From: Streptomyces nigra
GTDB taxonomy: Bacteria > Actinomycetota > Actinomycetes > Streptomycetales > Streptomycetaceae
Direction of reading: 5' to 3'
Assembly: GCF_003074055.1 (NCBI RefSeq)
Contig: NZ_CP029043.1
Location: 248,001-312,000 of the forward strand
DNA: 64,000 nucleotides
Shown: positions 8,395 through 17,037 of the stretch, piece by piece
Layout of the letters: each line of letters opens with the position of its first letter
How positions within the stretch are numbered: position 1 is the first letter of the stretch
Position numbers and translations under genes: made by a program
The notes under the pieces: generated by a model
What the model was told of the DNA's origin: nothing
The model's input: only the letters and a program-made list of their open reading frames with translations
Databases searched by the model: none

Positions 8395-9701
8395 GCGTTG
8401 GTGACCGCGTTGAGGTTGCCGGCGAACTGCTTCGGTGAGATGGACAGCTGGAACAGCTTGACGATGTTGTCCAGCAGGGTCTCGGCGGCCGTCGGACTGA
8501 GCGCCTGGTCCCAGGACTGGACGAACACCTTGGCCTTGCTGGCGATGTCGTACGTGAACTGCAGGAAGTCGGCGTTGTCGGAGGCGGCGAGCAGCTTCTC
8601 CGTGCCCAGCTTGATCGGCACGGACCCGTTGCCGATCCACTGCTTCACCTCCTCTTCCTGGAGGACGCCCTTGGCGAAGTACTCCTTCGCCACCTTCTTC
8701 TCCTCGGCGCCGGCCTTCGAGGAGATGGAGAGGTACTGGGCGGGGTTGCCGACGGTGTCGCTGAGGTCGCCCTTGCCGCCTTCGACAGGCGGGAAGGTCA
8801 TGTAGCCGAGCGAACCGCTGGAGACGAAGTCCCCGCCGTCGGCCTGCTGGATGCCGTACGACCACGCGCCGTGCAGCATCATCGCGGCCCTGCCCGTGTA
8901 GAGCAGCGCCTGGTCGGCGTTGGAGTCGGCGGTGATCGAGGAGAAGCCCTTGACGAAGCCGCCGGCCTCGACGAGGTCCTGCAGCTTGGTCAGCGCCTTG
9001 ATGGCGTCCGGGTGGGACCAGGCGTTCTTCTCACCCTCGATGGCGGCCTGGAAGACCTCCGAGCCGCCGATGCGGTCGAACAGGAACTCCAGCCACATCA
9101 TGTTCGTCCACCGGGACTGGCCGCCGAGGGCGAACGGCGCGATGCCCTTGGCCTTGAACTTGGGTACCAGCGCCATGATGTCGTCCCAGGACTCCGGCGG
9201 CTTCACACCGACCTTGTCGAAGACCTTGCGGTTGTAGTAGAGGATGATCGGCTGGACCGTCTCGCACGGCATCGCGTAGATCTTGCCGTCGACGGTGGCC
9301 GCGCCGAACGAGGACGGGAAGAGGCTCTTCTTGAGGTCGGCGTGCTCGCCGAACCAGGAGGTGAGGTCCTCGACCTGGCCCGCCTCGGCGTAGGCCCGCA
9401 GCGTTCCGCCGCCCCAGCCCCAGATGATGGTGGGCGCCTGACCGGCACCGATGGCGGTCTTGATCTTCGTCTTGTACGCGTCGTTCTGGTAGGTCGTGTC
9501 CTCGATCTGGGTGTCGGGGTTGGCCTTGTTGAAGGCCTTCACGGCGCCGGACCTGACGCCTTCCTGCGGCTGTCCGTTCAGGTACCAGTAGGTGGCACCG
9601 CTGCTCTTGCCGGGCCCCGAGGAGCCGCCGCAGGCCGCCAGGGCCGCGGAGGCCGGCACGGCGGCGGCCAGGCCGAGGAGGGTACGTCGAGAGAGCGCCA
9701 T
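8391..9701 (-). CDS. Extracellular sugar-binding lipoprotein of ABC transporter
   Basis: The start is placed at the ATG with GGAGAAAA just upstream, giving 436 residues beginning MALSRRTLLGLAAAV. That is a twin-arginine leader (SRRTLLG) ending in a lipobox with LAAC, so the lipidated cysteine is residue 24: a Tat-exported lipoprotein. The rest is a family 1 solute-binding protein (TKIKTAIGAGQAPTIIWGWG; ALLYTGRAAMMLHGAWSYGI). It is the first gene of the importer/GH3 operon and should deliver oligosaccharides to the two permeases. The ligand (xylobiose favoured) is inferred from operon layout and the nearby xylanase. Confidence 0.92.
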   Translation of the reverse strand: MALSRRTLLGLAAAVPASAALAACGGSSGPGKSSGATYWYLNGQPQEGVRSGAVKAFNKANPDTQIEDTTYQNDAYKTKIKTAIGAGQAPTIIWGWGGGTLRAYAEAGQVEDLTSWFGEHADLKKSLFPSSFGAATVDGKIYAMPCETVQPIILYYNRKVFDKVGVKPPESWDDIMALVPKFKAKGIAPFALGGQSRWTNMMWLEFLFDRIGGSEVFQAAIEGEKNAWSHPDAIKALTKLQDLVEAGGFVKGFSSITADSNADQALLYTGRAAMMLHGAWSYGIQQADGGDFVSSGSLGYMTFPPVEGGKGDLSDTVGNPAQYLSISSKAGAEEKKVAKEYFAKGVLQEEEVKQWIGNGSVPIKLGTEKLLAASDNADFLQFTYDIASKAKVFVQSWDQALSPTAAETLLDNIVKLFQLSISPKQFAGNLNAVTNA

Positions 9702-9755
9702 GATTTTTCTCCGCACTCGGGAGCCGTCGGCGTCCCGTGAGTCATGGTGAAAGGT

Positions 9756-9919
9756 TTTCGAAAGTTCGCTCTTCGTGCTCTGTCCGAGCAAGCTAGGTTT
9801 CGGGCTGATGCCGTGTCAATACGTGTGCAGCGACGTCGTTTCGTGGGCAGAGTCCTTGCAGTTACAGGGCTTGAGCGGGTTCCGAGGGCACCGACGCGGA
9901 TTCCGAAAGTCTTTCGAAA
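9756..9919. promoter_or_regulatory. CGAAA/TTTCG operator candidates between sugar operon and LacI gene
   Basis: Two clusters of the same motif lie in the 337-bp divergent intergenic region. The first, 9756-9768, contains TTTCGAAAG followed by TTCG (CGAA-AG-TTCG). The second, 9904-9919, contains the perfect repeat CGAAAG-T-CTTTCG overlapped by TTTCGAAA. Inverted repeats built on CGAAA/TTTCG are known from streptomycete xylanase promoters, and BxlR-type LacI regulators are reported to bind a CGAA-N-TTCG core. Occupation by the adjacent LacI protein is inferred. The remaining sequence holds no gene. Confidence 0.6.
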
Positions 9920-10038
9920 CAGGCTGGCAGGTGGAGGGTGGCGCGAGGTCGGCTCCGGTACGGTTGAGGGGATTCGCCCGCGTGACCCGCCCGGCCGGCG
10001 GGTAGCCACACCGGTGGACCTGGAGCTGAGAGGAACCG

Positions 10039-11049
10039 ATGCGACCGAACGCCAGGCGCACCACGTTGGCGGACATCGCCCAGGCAGCCGGGGTCTCCGT
10101 GGCGACCGTGTCCAAGGTGGTCAACGGACGCGGTGACGTGGCGGCGCACACCCGCGTCCGGGTGCAGGAACTGCTGCTCCAACACGACTATCTGGCACCG
10201 GTGTTCCGCCACACCGAGGCCGTGGAGAGCCCCACCATCGAGGTGCAGTTCCAGGGCGGCCTCAAGTCGTATGTGGCGGAGGCCCTGGAGGGCATCATCG
10301 ACGCGGCCGCCGCGTCGGGAGCGTCGGTGGTGGTCAGCAAGGCGTCCAGCGCGCCGCACTGGGCCCGGAACCTGGTCTCGGCCGGGCGCCGCGCCGTCAT
10401 CGCGGTCACCAGCGTGTACACCACGGCCCACATGGACGAACTGGCGCGTTCCGGACTTCCGTTGGTCGTTCTGGACCCCCTGCACCTGCCGGACAGCCGG
10501 GTCACCAGCGTCGGGGCGACGAACTTCGCCGGCGGCCTGGCGGCGACACGGCACCTTCTCGCCCTGGGACACCGGCGCATCGCCTATCTCGGCGGACCCG
10601 CCATGGCGGTCTGCAACCAGGCACGTATGCACGGCTATCGGGCCGCGATGGAGGCCGAGGGGGCGTGCGTGCCGGATGCCTACGTCCGGCCGGGCGAGTT
10701 CACGTACGAGACCGGGCTGCTCGGCGCGGCCGCGCTGCTGGACCTGGACGAGCCTCCTACGGCGGTCTTCGCGGGCAACGACGAGATCGCGCTCGGTGTC
10801 GTCGAGACGGCTCGCGCCCGAGGTCTGCGCGTACCGGAGGATCTGAGCGTGGTCGGCTTCGACGACACGAGCCTCGCCGAGATGGCGTCACCGCCGCTGA
10901 CCACCGTGCGCCAGCCGCTCCGGGAGATGGGCGCCGCGGCGCTGCGGACGGCGCTGAGGCTGGCCAACGGGGAGAAAGTCGAGTCCCATCACATCGAGCT
11001 CGCCACGGAGTTGGTCGTGCGGGCGTCCACGGCGGCGCCGCGCGGGTGA
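10039..11049 (+). CDS. LacI-family repressor, probably of the xylo-oligosaccharide operon
   Basis: The 336-residue protein has the LacI headpiece TLADIAQAAGVSVATVSKVV (residues 8-27), the hinge region and a periplasmic-binding-protein-like effector domain (RVTSVGATNFAGGLAATRHL; PTAVFAGNDEIALGVV). It is divergent from the SBP-permease-permease-GH3 operon, the standard arrangement for a local repressor released by the imported sugar. CGAAA/TTTCG boxes lie between the two, and similar boxes stand before the GH11 xylanase gene 3 kb away, so it may control both. The regulatory role is inferred from context. Confidence 0.88.
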   Translation: MRPNARRTTLADIAQAAGVSVATVSKVVNGRGDVAAHTRVRVQELLLQHDYLAPVFRHTEAVESPTIEVQFQGGLKSYVAEALEGIIDAAAASGASVVVSKASSAPHWARNLVSAGRRAVIAVTSVYTTAHMDELARSGLPLVVLDPLHLPDSRVTSVGATNFAGGLAATRHLLALGHRRIAYLGGPAMAVCNQARMHGYRAAMEAEGACVPDAYVRPGEFTYETGLLGAAALLDLDEPPTAVFAGNDEIALGVVETARARGLRVPEDLSVVGFDDTSLAEMASPPLTTVRQPLREMGAAALRTALRLANGEKVESHHIELATELVVRASTAAPRG

Positions 11050-11092
11050 GAGTGGGCCGGCCGGTGGCGGCATGAACCGTGGCGGTGGGACG

Positions 11093-12100
11093 TCATCCGC
11101 GCCGACGCCACCAGCGGCCCCGGCGCGGTGCCTTCGCCGGGCCCGGCAGGACGGCGGGAGCGGTCAACTCGGTGAGCAGGCGCCGGTAGGCGGACGGGTG
11201 CCTGGCGAAGTCCGCGCCTGCCGCAAGGGCGATGAAGTCGGTGGTGTCCTGCCCGCGGAGCAGGTCGACCGTGGTCTGGGCGAATCGCTCCGCCAGGTTG
11301 TCCCGCTCCGCCTCGGCCAGCAGCGGGCGCAGCTCGACGACCGCTTCCGTGGCCCTCGACCGGGCGGCCGGGCCGATCTGCAGCATGGTCCCCAGTCGGG
11401 CGGCCGGGGCGGCCGCCTGGAGCGGCCCGTGCAGCCGGTCGGCGAGTGCTCGTGCGGCGGCCGCCGTCTCCCCCGTCTCCGGGCCCGCCTCGCGCAGCAC
11501 CCAGAGAGCGGTCACCAGCGGGGAACCGAGACCGTTGCCGGCGTCCGGAGGCAGAGTCTCGAGGCGGCCGGCCTCCCTCACCACCGCGACGGCTCGTTCG
11601 TACTCCTCGGCCACCCGGCCCGCTGCCTCGGACAGGTTCGTGGCGCGCCGGATGAGCCGGGTCTGCACTCCGAGAACCCGGGGCAGGGCCCGCAGATTGC
11701 CGCCGACCAGGCCGACAGCGATCAACGGCGTGCCGAGCATCAGAAGGACCTCCGGCGGGGAGGACGCCTCGTCGGTGGAGAGGTTCCACAGGTCTCCCCG
11801 CCGCGGTCCTTCGGTGACCATGTAGCCGGTGTCCCAGCCGTGGCTGCTGCCGTCGTACCTCGGCGCTTTGAGGAGGTCGGGACGGGCTGGATCGCAGCGG
11901 TAGGGGGCTTGCCTCGTGCGGTGGTGATAGGGGTCGTTCCACTGGACCGTGCAGGATCCGTCGGGTTTCTCGTCGAGCACCGTCAGGTCGATCTGCCGGA
12001 CGTCCTCCGCGCCCGACCCGGTGGCGTACAGGCCCACCGCGCAGGCGAAGAGCAGGACCCCGGCCGTCAGCACCCATCGGAAGAAGGGAACATGCCTCAT
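11093..12100 (-). CDS. Membrane protein of unknown function
   Basis: I do not recognise a family. The ATG (MRHVPFFRW) is chosen because GGGGAGG lies 8 bases upstream; a longer frame has no such site. The 335 residues start with a transmembrane segment (VLTAGVLLFACAVGLYATG), then a ~100-residue presumably external region with two cysteines (GSCTVQW, APYRCDP), a second hydrophobic segment (VLLMLGTPLIAVGLVGGNL), and a long Ala/Glu-rich helical cytoplasmic tail of about 180 residues ending in a very basic RRGRWWRRRG. It is convergent with the LacI gene, with a gap of about 40 bp. Confidence 0.75.
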   Translation of the reverse strand: MRHVPFFRWVLTAGVLLFACAVGLYATGSGAEDVRQIDLTVLDEKPDGSCTVQWNDPYHHRTRQAPYRCDPARPDLLKAPRYDGSSHGWDTGYMVTEGPRRGDLWNLSTDEASSPPEVLLMLGTPLIAVGLVGGNLRALPRVLGVQTRLIRRATNLSEAAGRVAEEYERAVAVVREAGRLETLPPDAGNGLGSPLVTALWVLREAGPETGETAAAARALADRLHGPLQAAAPAARLGTMLQIGPAARSRATEAVVELRPLLAEAERDNLAERFAQTTVDLLRGQDTTDFIALAAGADFARHPSAYRRLLTELTAPAVLPGPAKAPRRGRWWRRRG

Positions 12101-12236
12101 CTCGCCGCCTCCCCGTGACAGACCGTCAGTGTTCCGCGATCCGGGTGGGGCGGGCAGGGGGTCACTGCGGCAGCGTTCGAGCGGACCTCGCTGCCGGGTC
12201 GTGACAGCGGGCCGGGGCTGGTTATGCTCCGCCTTC

Positions 12237-12788
12237 ATGGGCGACGACACGGACACGGGAAAGCGCCGCTTCCTGGTTCTGCACGACTACGGGATGGGCG
12301 GTTGCTGGTGGTGGGTCCGCGCGCGTTCCGAGCGGGAGATCCTCGAGACGTTCGCGTGGGTCGAGGTGGTCGGCGACCCGGAGGCGGTGGCGTCCCGCCG
12401 TCAGGACGGGGACGTGGAGGAGGTCGACATCGACGCTCCTCACATGCCTCCTGGACTGGACGGTATGCGCGCCGAGCGTGACGCCCAGCGTGGGCGTGAG
12501 GGCTTCGGTGCGCTCGCCGGGAGAGAGGTCGTCTTCCTGCGGCAGCCCTTCGACGAGGAGGGCGAGGATCCAGCCGTGTACCTGATGGAAGTGGGGTCCG
12601 ACGGACGTCGCATGCGGCAGGTGGAGGTGGCCGAGGACGGGACCGCCGTGCGCAGTGGCCCTGACGACTGGCCGTTCAACCCGCCCGTCGTGGATCTCTT
12701 CGATCCGGTGCTGGTCGGTCAGGAGATCAGCCGGAGCGAGTTCGAGGAGTGGTGGGCGACGGCTCGTCAGGTGGACGCTGAGGTGTAG
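12237..12788 (+). CDS. Conserved hypothetical cytoplasmic protein
   Basis: The 183-residue acidic protein begins MGDDTDTGKRRFLVLHDYGM and has a WWWVRARSEREILETFA segment near residue 25-41. No signal peptide or membrane segment is visible and I cannot assign a family. Codon usage is strongly biased to G/C in the third position across the whole frame, which supports a real gene. The start is uncertain: there is no clear ribosome-binding site, and the promoter region is shared with the divergent membrane-protein gene. Confidence 0.75.
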   Translation: MGDDTDTGKRRFLVLHDYGMGGCWWWVRARSEREILETFAWVEVVGDPEAVASRRQDGDVEEVDIDAPHMPPGLDGMRAERDAQRGREGFGALAGREVVFLRQPFDEEGEDPAVYLMEVGSDGRRMRQVEVAEDGTAVRSGPDDWPFNPPVVDLFDPVLVGQEISRSEFEEWWATARQVDAEV

Positions 12789-12814
12789 GGCCGGGCTCTG
12801 GTCGGCCCACGATC

Positions 12815-12852
12815 ACGGCTGCGGGACCGTCGGCGGGCGGTACCGCAGCCGT
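12815..12852. terminator. Hairpin between convergent genes
   Basis: ACGGCTGCGG pairs perfectly with CCGCAGCCGT across an 18-base loop, in the 85-bp gap between the convergent hypothetical gene and the xylanase gene. It probably serves both. Confidence 0.5.
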
Positions 12853-12873
12853 TTCCTGTTCGTCGGGTCGGGG

Positions 12874-13602
12874 TCAGCCGCTGACCGTGATCGTGGAGCT
12901 GCCGCTGCTCTGGTAGCCCTCGGTGGCCATGATCATGTAGTACCTGAACTGGCCGAGGTTCATACCGGCACGCGCCCACGCGTCGAAGTGGTTCCCCGTG
13001 GTGATGGTGCCGGAGCCGCTGGTCACCTTGGACTGCCGGACGCTCCAGTACTGGTCGAAGGTGCGGGTGCCCTCGACGGAGGGGGCGTTGTACCGGGTCG
13101 TCTTGTAGATGTCGTACGTGCCGCCGTCACTGTAGACGGTGCCCCGGTACTCGCCGGTGGGGCGGTAGCTGCCCCAGTTGTCGACGATGTAGTACTCGAC
13201 GAGCGGGTTCGAGGTCCAGCCGTAGAGGCAGCCGTATCCGTTGCCCGACGGGTTGAAGTAGCCGGTGTAGCGGACCGTCCTGCGTCCACCGTTGTTCCAG
13301 CCCTTGCCCGCGACGAAGTTGCCGCAGTTGGTCCACCGGGTGCTGTAGCTGCCGCCCCCGTTGAGCGTCATGGACACGGAGCCGCCGCCGTCGGTCCAGA
13401 AGGAGTAGTACATGCCGTCGTAGCCGGTCTGGTTGGTGGTGATGGTGGTGGCGGCGTGTGCGGTGCCGGGCAGCAGCAGCCCGGACCCGGCGGCGAGCGC
13501 GGCGGCGCCCGCGCCGGTCCCGACGAGGAAGCCTCGCCGGCTCAGGCCGCCGAAGGGGGCGGGGTTCTCGATCCTGTCCTGCTGCGAACCGTTCTGGTGC
13601 AT
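12874..13602 (-). CDS. xlnC: Tat-secreted GH11 endo-1,4-beta-xylanase (XlnC type)
   Basis: The ATG with GGGAGG upstream gives a 242-residue precursor. The signal peptide carries a twin-arginine motif (SRRGFLV, residues 21-27) and a cleavage site after GTAHA (residue 50). The mature part begins [10 protein letters not shown] and is a single GH11 jelly-roll domain of ~190 residues. The two catalytic glutamates are Glu136 ([13 protein letters not shown]) and Glu228 ([11 protein letters not shown]). There is no carbohydrate-binding module, matching S. lividans XlnC, the Tat-dependent small xylanase, which this sequence closely resembles. It cleaves xylan outside the cell; the products fit the importer/GH3 operon 3 kb away. 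CGAAA/TTTCG boxes lie upstream. Confidence 0.97.
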   Translation of the reverse strand: MHQNGSQQDRIENPAPFGGLSRRGFLVGTGAGAAALAAGSGLLLPGTAHAATTITTNQTGYDGMYYSFWTDGGGSVSMTLNGGGSYSTRWTNCGNFVAGKGWNNGGRRTVRYTGYFNPSGNGYGCLYGWTSNPLVEYYIVDNWGSYRPTGEYRGTVYSDGGTYDIYKTTRYNAPSVEGTRTFDQYWSVRQSKVTSGSGTITTGNHFDAWARAGMNLGQFRYYMIMATEGYQSSGSSTITVSG

Positions 13603-13765
13603 GTGGCCTCCCGATGAAGGTCGGTGGGGGTTGGGCGGCTTGTGCCGCCCGCGGCCTTGCAGAGAAACGTGGCGGGTCGTGGGCCCCGGGGGACGTGACG
13701 ACCGACCGTCACTTCTGTCGTTCGGTGGCCCACAGTGTTCGTACGGCGGCATGACCCTGTCAATA

Positions 13766-13923
13766 GTTTCGGCATTCTTTCGGAAACAAGGCCGTAACGT
13801 GCCATGCCTGCTGGGGTGTTTATTCGCAGTTCATGCGGGGTGCACTAGACACCTTCAGCGAATCTGTATGTAGTTCGAGAGCACTCTGACCGCAATCTCG
13901 AGAGTTATCATCGAAACTTTCGA
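13766..13923. promoter_or_regulatory. Upstream xylanase boxes (CGAAA/TTTCG)
   Basis: In the 305-bp gap upstream of xlnC, GTTTCGG (13766) and TTTCGGAAA (from 13778) form imperfect boxes. The perfect repeat TCGAAA-C-TTTCGA spans 13911-13923, overlapping the last codons of the next gene. These match the inverted-repeat type known upstream of streptomycete xylanase genes and the boxes near 9.75-9.92 kb. The gap holds no other gene that I can see. Confidence 0.6.
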
Positions 13924-14750
13924 ACGACCGCATCGTCGGCGCGCAGGGAGCCCAGGAGGACCAGGGCCTCGGTCGAGGGGCTGCCCGGTTCGGCGTGGTA
14001 GATGACGAGTTGCTGGCCCGGTGCGTCGCGGACGTCGAAGGACTGGTAGGTCAGGGAGAGAGGGCCGACGTCGGGGTGGAGGAGTCGCTTGGCGTCCTGC
14101 GTCTTGCCGCGCACACTGTGTCGCGCCCACAACCGCCGGAACTCAGGGCTCTGTTCGCTCAGTGTGTCCACGAGGTGGCGTAGACGCGGATGCCCGGGGT
14201 CGAAGCCGCTCGCCTGGCGCAGGTTGGCGACGACGGCCTGCGCGGCCCGGTCCCAGTCCCGGTAGAACTGCCGTCCGGCCGGGTCGAGGAAGGTCATGCG
14301 GGCCAGGTTGTCCGCGGGGTCGAAGGGGACGTACAGCGCCTCGGCCAGGGCGTTCGCGGCCAGGAGGTCGAGGGTGCGGTTCATCACGAACGCCGGCGTG
14401 TGCGGGTAGCCGTCCATCAGCTGCCGCAGCGCCGGGCTGACGTGCTCGGCGGTGTGGAGGGAGCCGCCGCTGTCAGGGGCGACTCCGGCCAGGCGGTGAA
14501 TGTGGTCGCGGGCGTCCGTGTCGAGCAGGAGGGCACGGCTCAGCGCGTCCAGTACCTGTGTCGAGGGGTGGCGCTCGCGGCCCTGTTCCAGCCGGGTGTA
14601 GTAGTCGGCGTTGACGCCGGCCAGGACGGCGACCTCCTCGCGGCGGAGTCCGGCGACCCTGCGTACGCCGTGACTCGCCATGTCGACGTCCTCCGGCCGC
14701 AGGCCGGCCCGGCGTGCGCGGAGGAATTCCCCGAGGTGGTTGTCGTTCAT
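13908..14750 (-). CDS. XRE-family regulator with MmyB-like domain
   Basis: The 280-residue protein has a helix-turn-helix (RREEVAVLAGVNADYYTRLEQGRE, residues ~37-60) and the MmyB-like ligand-binding domain (PAFVMNRTLDLLAANALAEALY; RRLWARHSVRG). Unlike the paralogue at 2194 it has no divergent dehydrogenase partner. Its start codon lies only 9 bp from palindromic element A, which therefore occupies the normal promoter position, and no good ribosome-binding site is visible. Its last codons include the perfect xylanase-type box TCGAAA-C-TTTCGA. Target genes are unknown. Confidence 0.88.
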   Translation of the reverse strand: MNDNHLGEFLRARRAGLRPEDVDMASHGVRRVAGLRREEVAVLAGVNADYYTRLEQGRERHPSTQVLDALSRALLLDTDARDHIHRLAGVAPDSGGSLHTAEHVSPALRQLMDGYPHTPAFVMNRTLDLLAANALAEALYVPFDPADNLARMTFLDPAGRQFYRDWDRAAQAVVANLRQASGFDPGHPRLRHLVDTLSEQSPEFRRLWARHSVRGKTQDAKRLLHPDVGPLSLTYQSFDVRDAPGQQLVIYHAEPGSPSTEALVLLGSLRADDAVVRKFR

Positions 14751-14759
14751 GCCTCAAGG

Positions 14760-14927
14760 CTAAGGGCCGTCCCGTCATTCCCGGCGGGCGCGCGACGTCA
14801 GCTACGGCACCTCGCCGCGTTGTCGGGTCGTCCGCATACATCCAGTATGCGGACGGCCCTCCGCCTTGCGATGCACCGCATCTGACGCCGCGCGCTGATC
14901 CACCGGGAATGACGGGACAGCCCTTAG
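14760..14927. repeat. Palindromic intergenic element A (~168 bp)
   Basis: The whole element is a long imperfect palindrome. The outer 25-base arms (14760-14784 and 14903-14927) match with one exception. The tip is the perfect hairpin GTCCGCATAC-ATCCA-GTATGCGGAC (14830-14854). Between them lie CTCGCCGCGTTG (14811), CGCCTTGCGAT (14862) and GACGCCGCGCGCTGATC (14884). The same internal blocks occur at the same spacing in element B (40882-41042), whose arms and tip are unrelated in sequence but equally self-complementary. It looks like a member of a dispersed structured or MITE-like family. No protein is encoded. Confidence 0.8.
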
Positions 14928-14936
14928 GCAGGGGCC

Positions 14937-14977
14937 GCCCGGGCTGCCTGGGTGTGACGCACCCAGGCAGCCCGGGC
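14937..14977. terminator. Strong terminator hairpin of the hydrolase gene
   Basis: GCCCGGGCTGCCTGGGTG pairs perfectly with CACCCAGGCAGCCCGGGC around TGACG, an 18-bp stem immediately downstream of the hydrolase stop codon. Confidence 0.85.
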
Positions 14978-14988
14978 GACCGTCGGAC

Positions 14989-15765
14989 TCACTTCAGATG
15001 TCGGGCCAGGAACCCGGCCGCGCCCTCCCCCGCGAACTCCGGCACGCCGGTGTGGCCGCCCATGTTGGCGTTGAGGGACTTCTCCTTGGAGCCGAAGGCG
15101 TCGAAGAGGTCCAGGGCCGCCTGCCGGTCGTTGCCCTCGTCGTCCCACTGCAGGAGGACGTGCAGGGGAATGGTGACCTGCCGAGCCTCTTCGACGACGG
15201 AGCGCGGCACGAAGCTTCCGGCGAAGAGCACGGCTGCCGTGATGCGCGGGTCGACCGCCGCGAGGCGGACGCCGATGGAGATCACTCCTCCCGAGTACCC
15301 GACCGGGCCGCCGATCTCCGGCAACGCGAGGAGGGCGTCCAGGGCGGCCTGCCATTCCGGGACCGCCCGGTCGACGAGCGGGAGGACGAGGGCGTCGACG
15401 ATCTCGTCGCCGACGGGTTCGCCGGCTTGCATGACCCGGCGGAATGCGGCCCGGGCCTCCTCGAGGGCGGGCCAACGGGGCCGGTCGCCACTGCCCGGAA
15501 GCTCGATGGTGGCGGAGGCGAAGCCGTCGGATGCGGCGGCGCGGGCTCGCGCCGCCAGCCGGGGGTACATCTTGTCCAGACCGAGCGGGGGGTGGCCGAG
15601 GAGGATCAGCGGAGCCGGTTCGGTGGCGGAGGCGGAGGCGGGCGTCCAGAGGATGCCGGGGATCTCGCCGAGGGTGAATCCGCGTTCGAGGACGCCTTCG
15701 TCGGCAGGCTGGTCGTCGGCACGCTGTTGGCCGGCGGGCCGTTCGGACGTGAAGTGAAGGGACAT
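14989..15765 (-). CDS. Alpha/beta hydrolase (dienelactone hydrolase-like)
   Basis: The start with AAAGGA upstream gives 258 residues with no signal peptide, so the protein is cytoplasmic. It has the alpha/beta-hydrolase layout: an early LILLGHPPLG strand-loop, a nucleophile-elbow position reading GYSGGVISIG (Ser in G-x-S-G-G) near the middle, an acid in LLQWDDEGND and a late histidine in MGGHTGVPEF. These suggest a serine esterase or dienelactone hydrolase-type enzyme. The substrate is unknown. It stands alone, with a strong terminator downstream. Confidence 0.85.
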   Translation of the reverse strand: MSLHFTSERPAGQQRADDQPADEGVLERGFTLGEIPGILWTPASASATEPAPLILLGHPPLGLDKMYPRLAARARAAASDGFASATIELPGSGDRPRWPALEEARAAFRRVMQAGEPVGDEIVDALVLPLVDRAVPEWQAALDALLALPEIGGPVGYSGGVISIGVRLAAVDPRITAAVLFAGSFVPRSVVEEARQVTIPLHVLLQWDDEGNDRQAALDLFDAFGSKEKSLNANMGGHTGVPEFAGEGAAGFLARHLK

Positions 15766-15945
15766 GATCGTTCCTTTGGGGAGTGCGCTGGACGGCGCTC
15801 CCGGACGACCTATCGCCCGACCGTGACCCCGGAGGAGAGCACCCACGTCGATACGTTCACGGGTACCACCTCCTCGTTCTCTCGCACGGCCTCCGTGAAG
15901 CTAGCAGCGCCTCTGGCTGGGGCGCCAACGGTTTTCCGTTCGCGG

Positions 15946-16860
15946 TCAGTCGCCGGGCTCGGGGATCAGCCGCCGCTCGGGCCTCCTGCCGCGCACTTCG
16001 CGCCGTTCCGTGTCGGTGTCGTTGCCGGGATCGGCGTCGTTGTCGCCGTCGGGGGGCGAGCAGCGCACGGGCCGCCGTCACGAAGTCGCCGCGCGCCGCC
16101 TCGCATCGCGCCAGGGCGTCGGCGTGTTCGCTGCCCATTCGCAGGGCCACCTCCCAGGACGGGTCGCTGAGCGGGGCGCGGGTCTGGTCGGGCGTGAACA
16201 GGCCGCACGCGTCCACGGCCTCCGTCGCGCGCTGCCGCACGGCGTCGTAGGCGTCCCTGCCGATCTCCCCCCTCTCCATCCGGTACACGGCCTCGCGCAG
16301 TTGGGTGAGCGCCTGATGGGCCGCGCGGGCCGGCGCGGACGACGATCCGCCGTCGGATGTGTCCGCCGTCGCGGCGCCGGTCGCGCTGTTCAGCAGCCGC
16401 ATGGCGGTGGCGCGCGGGGCCAGGCGCAGAGCGTGTTCGGCGGCTGTGAGGCCCGGTTGATGCGCCGTCCGCGCGCGGAGTGTGAGCGAGGTCGGGCCCT
16501 CCAGTTCGACCACCGTGAAAGCCGCGGTCACCGCGCGCGAGGCCGCGGGCAGGGCGCCGGACGCCTCCTCATGGGCGTCGAGGAGTTCCGGCCGTGCCGC
16601 CGGCTCCCTCACCTCGTCGAGCGCCGTGACGAAGGCGGCGTAGGCGTCCCGTCTGATCTCGCGGCGCCACTGTTCGTGGGCGGCGCGCTGTGCCGCGTAC
16701 GCCTGGTCGAGTGCCGCCCGGTACGTGGTGTCCGCCTGTGCCAGGACGGCGTCCGCCTGGGCGATGGCTCCGCGCAGTTGGATCCGGGCACCGCCGGTGC
16801 GCCCAGAGCGCCGACGGCCACACCCAACAGCGTGCACACCGCTCCGGCGACCGTCTCCAT
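15946..16860 (-). pseudogene. Membrane-anchored hypothetical protein broken by two frameshifts
   Basis: Three frames must be joined to read a sensible protein. The first starts at 16860 (METVAGAVCTLLGVAVGALG, a membrane anchor). Near 16800 coding passes to a second frame (RIQLRGAIAQADAVLAQADT, a long Ala-rich helical region). At a run of six G (16051-16056) it passes to a third, giving a natural acidic tail ending RRLIPEPGD and a stop at 15946. One base appears missing at the first site and one extra at the second. Either the gene is decaying or there are two sequencing errors; a homopolymer error at the second site is plausible. No family recognised. Confidence 0.6.
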
Positions 16861-17037
16861 GCCGTCACCACCACCCATGGCCGAACGCGGGCTGTGTGGT
16901 TGCGAGTTCGGTCGGTATGGATGAGGGCTGTGCTGTGGAGTGTCGACTGCGCATGGTCCGATCCTGCCATCGGCTCCCTGCCGGGCGGGTGGTGATCGTG
17001 TGCCGGGCACCGCTGATCTACGCCGTTGCCGGCTCGT

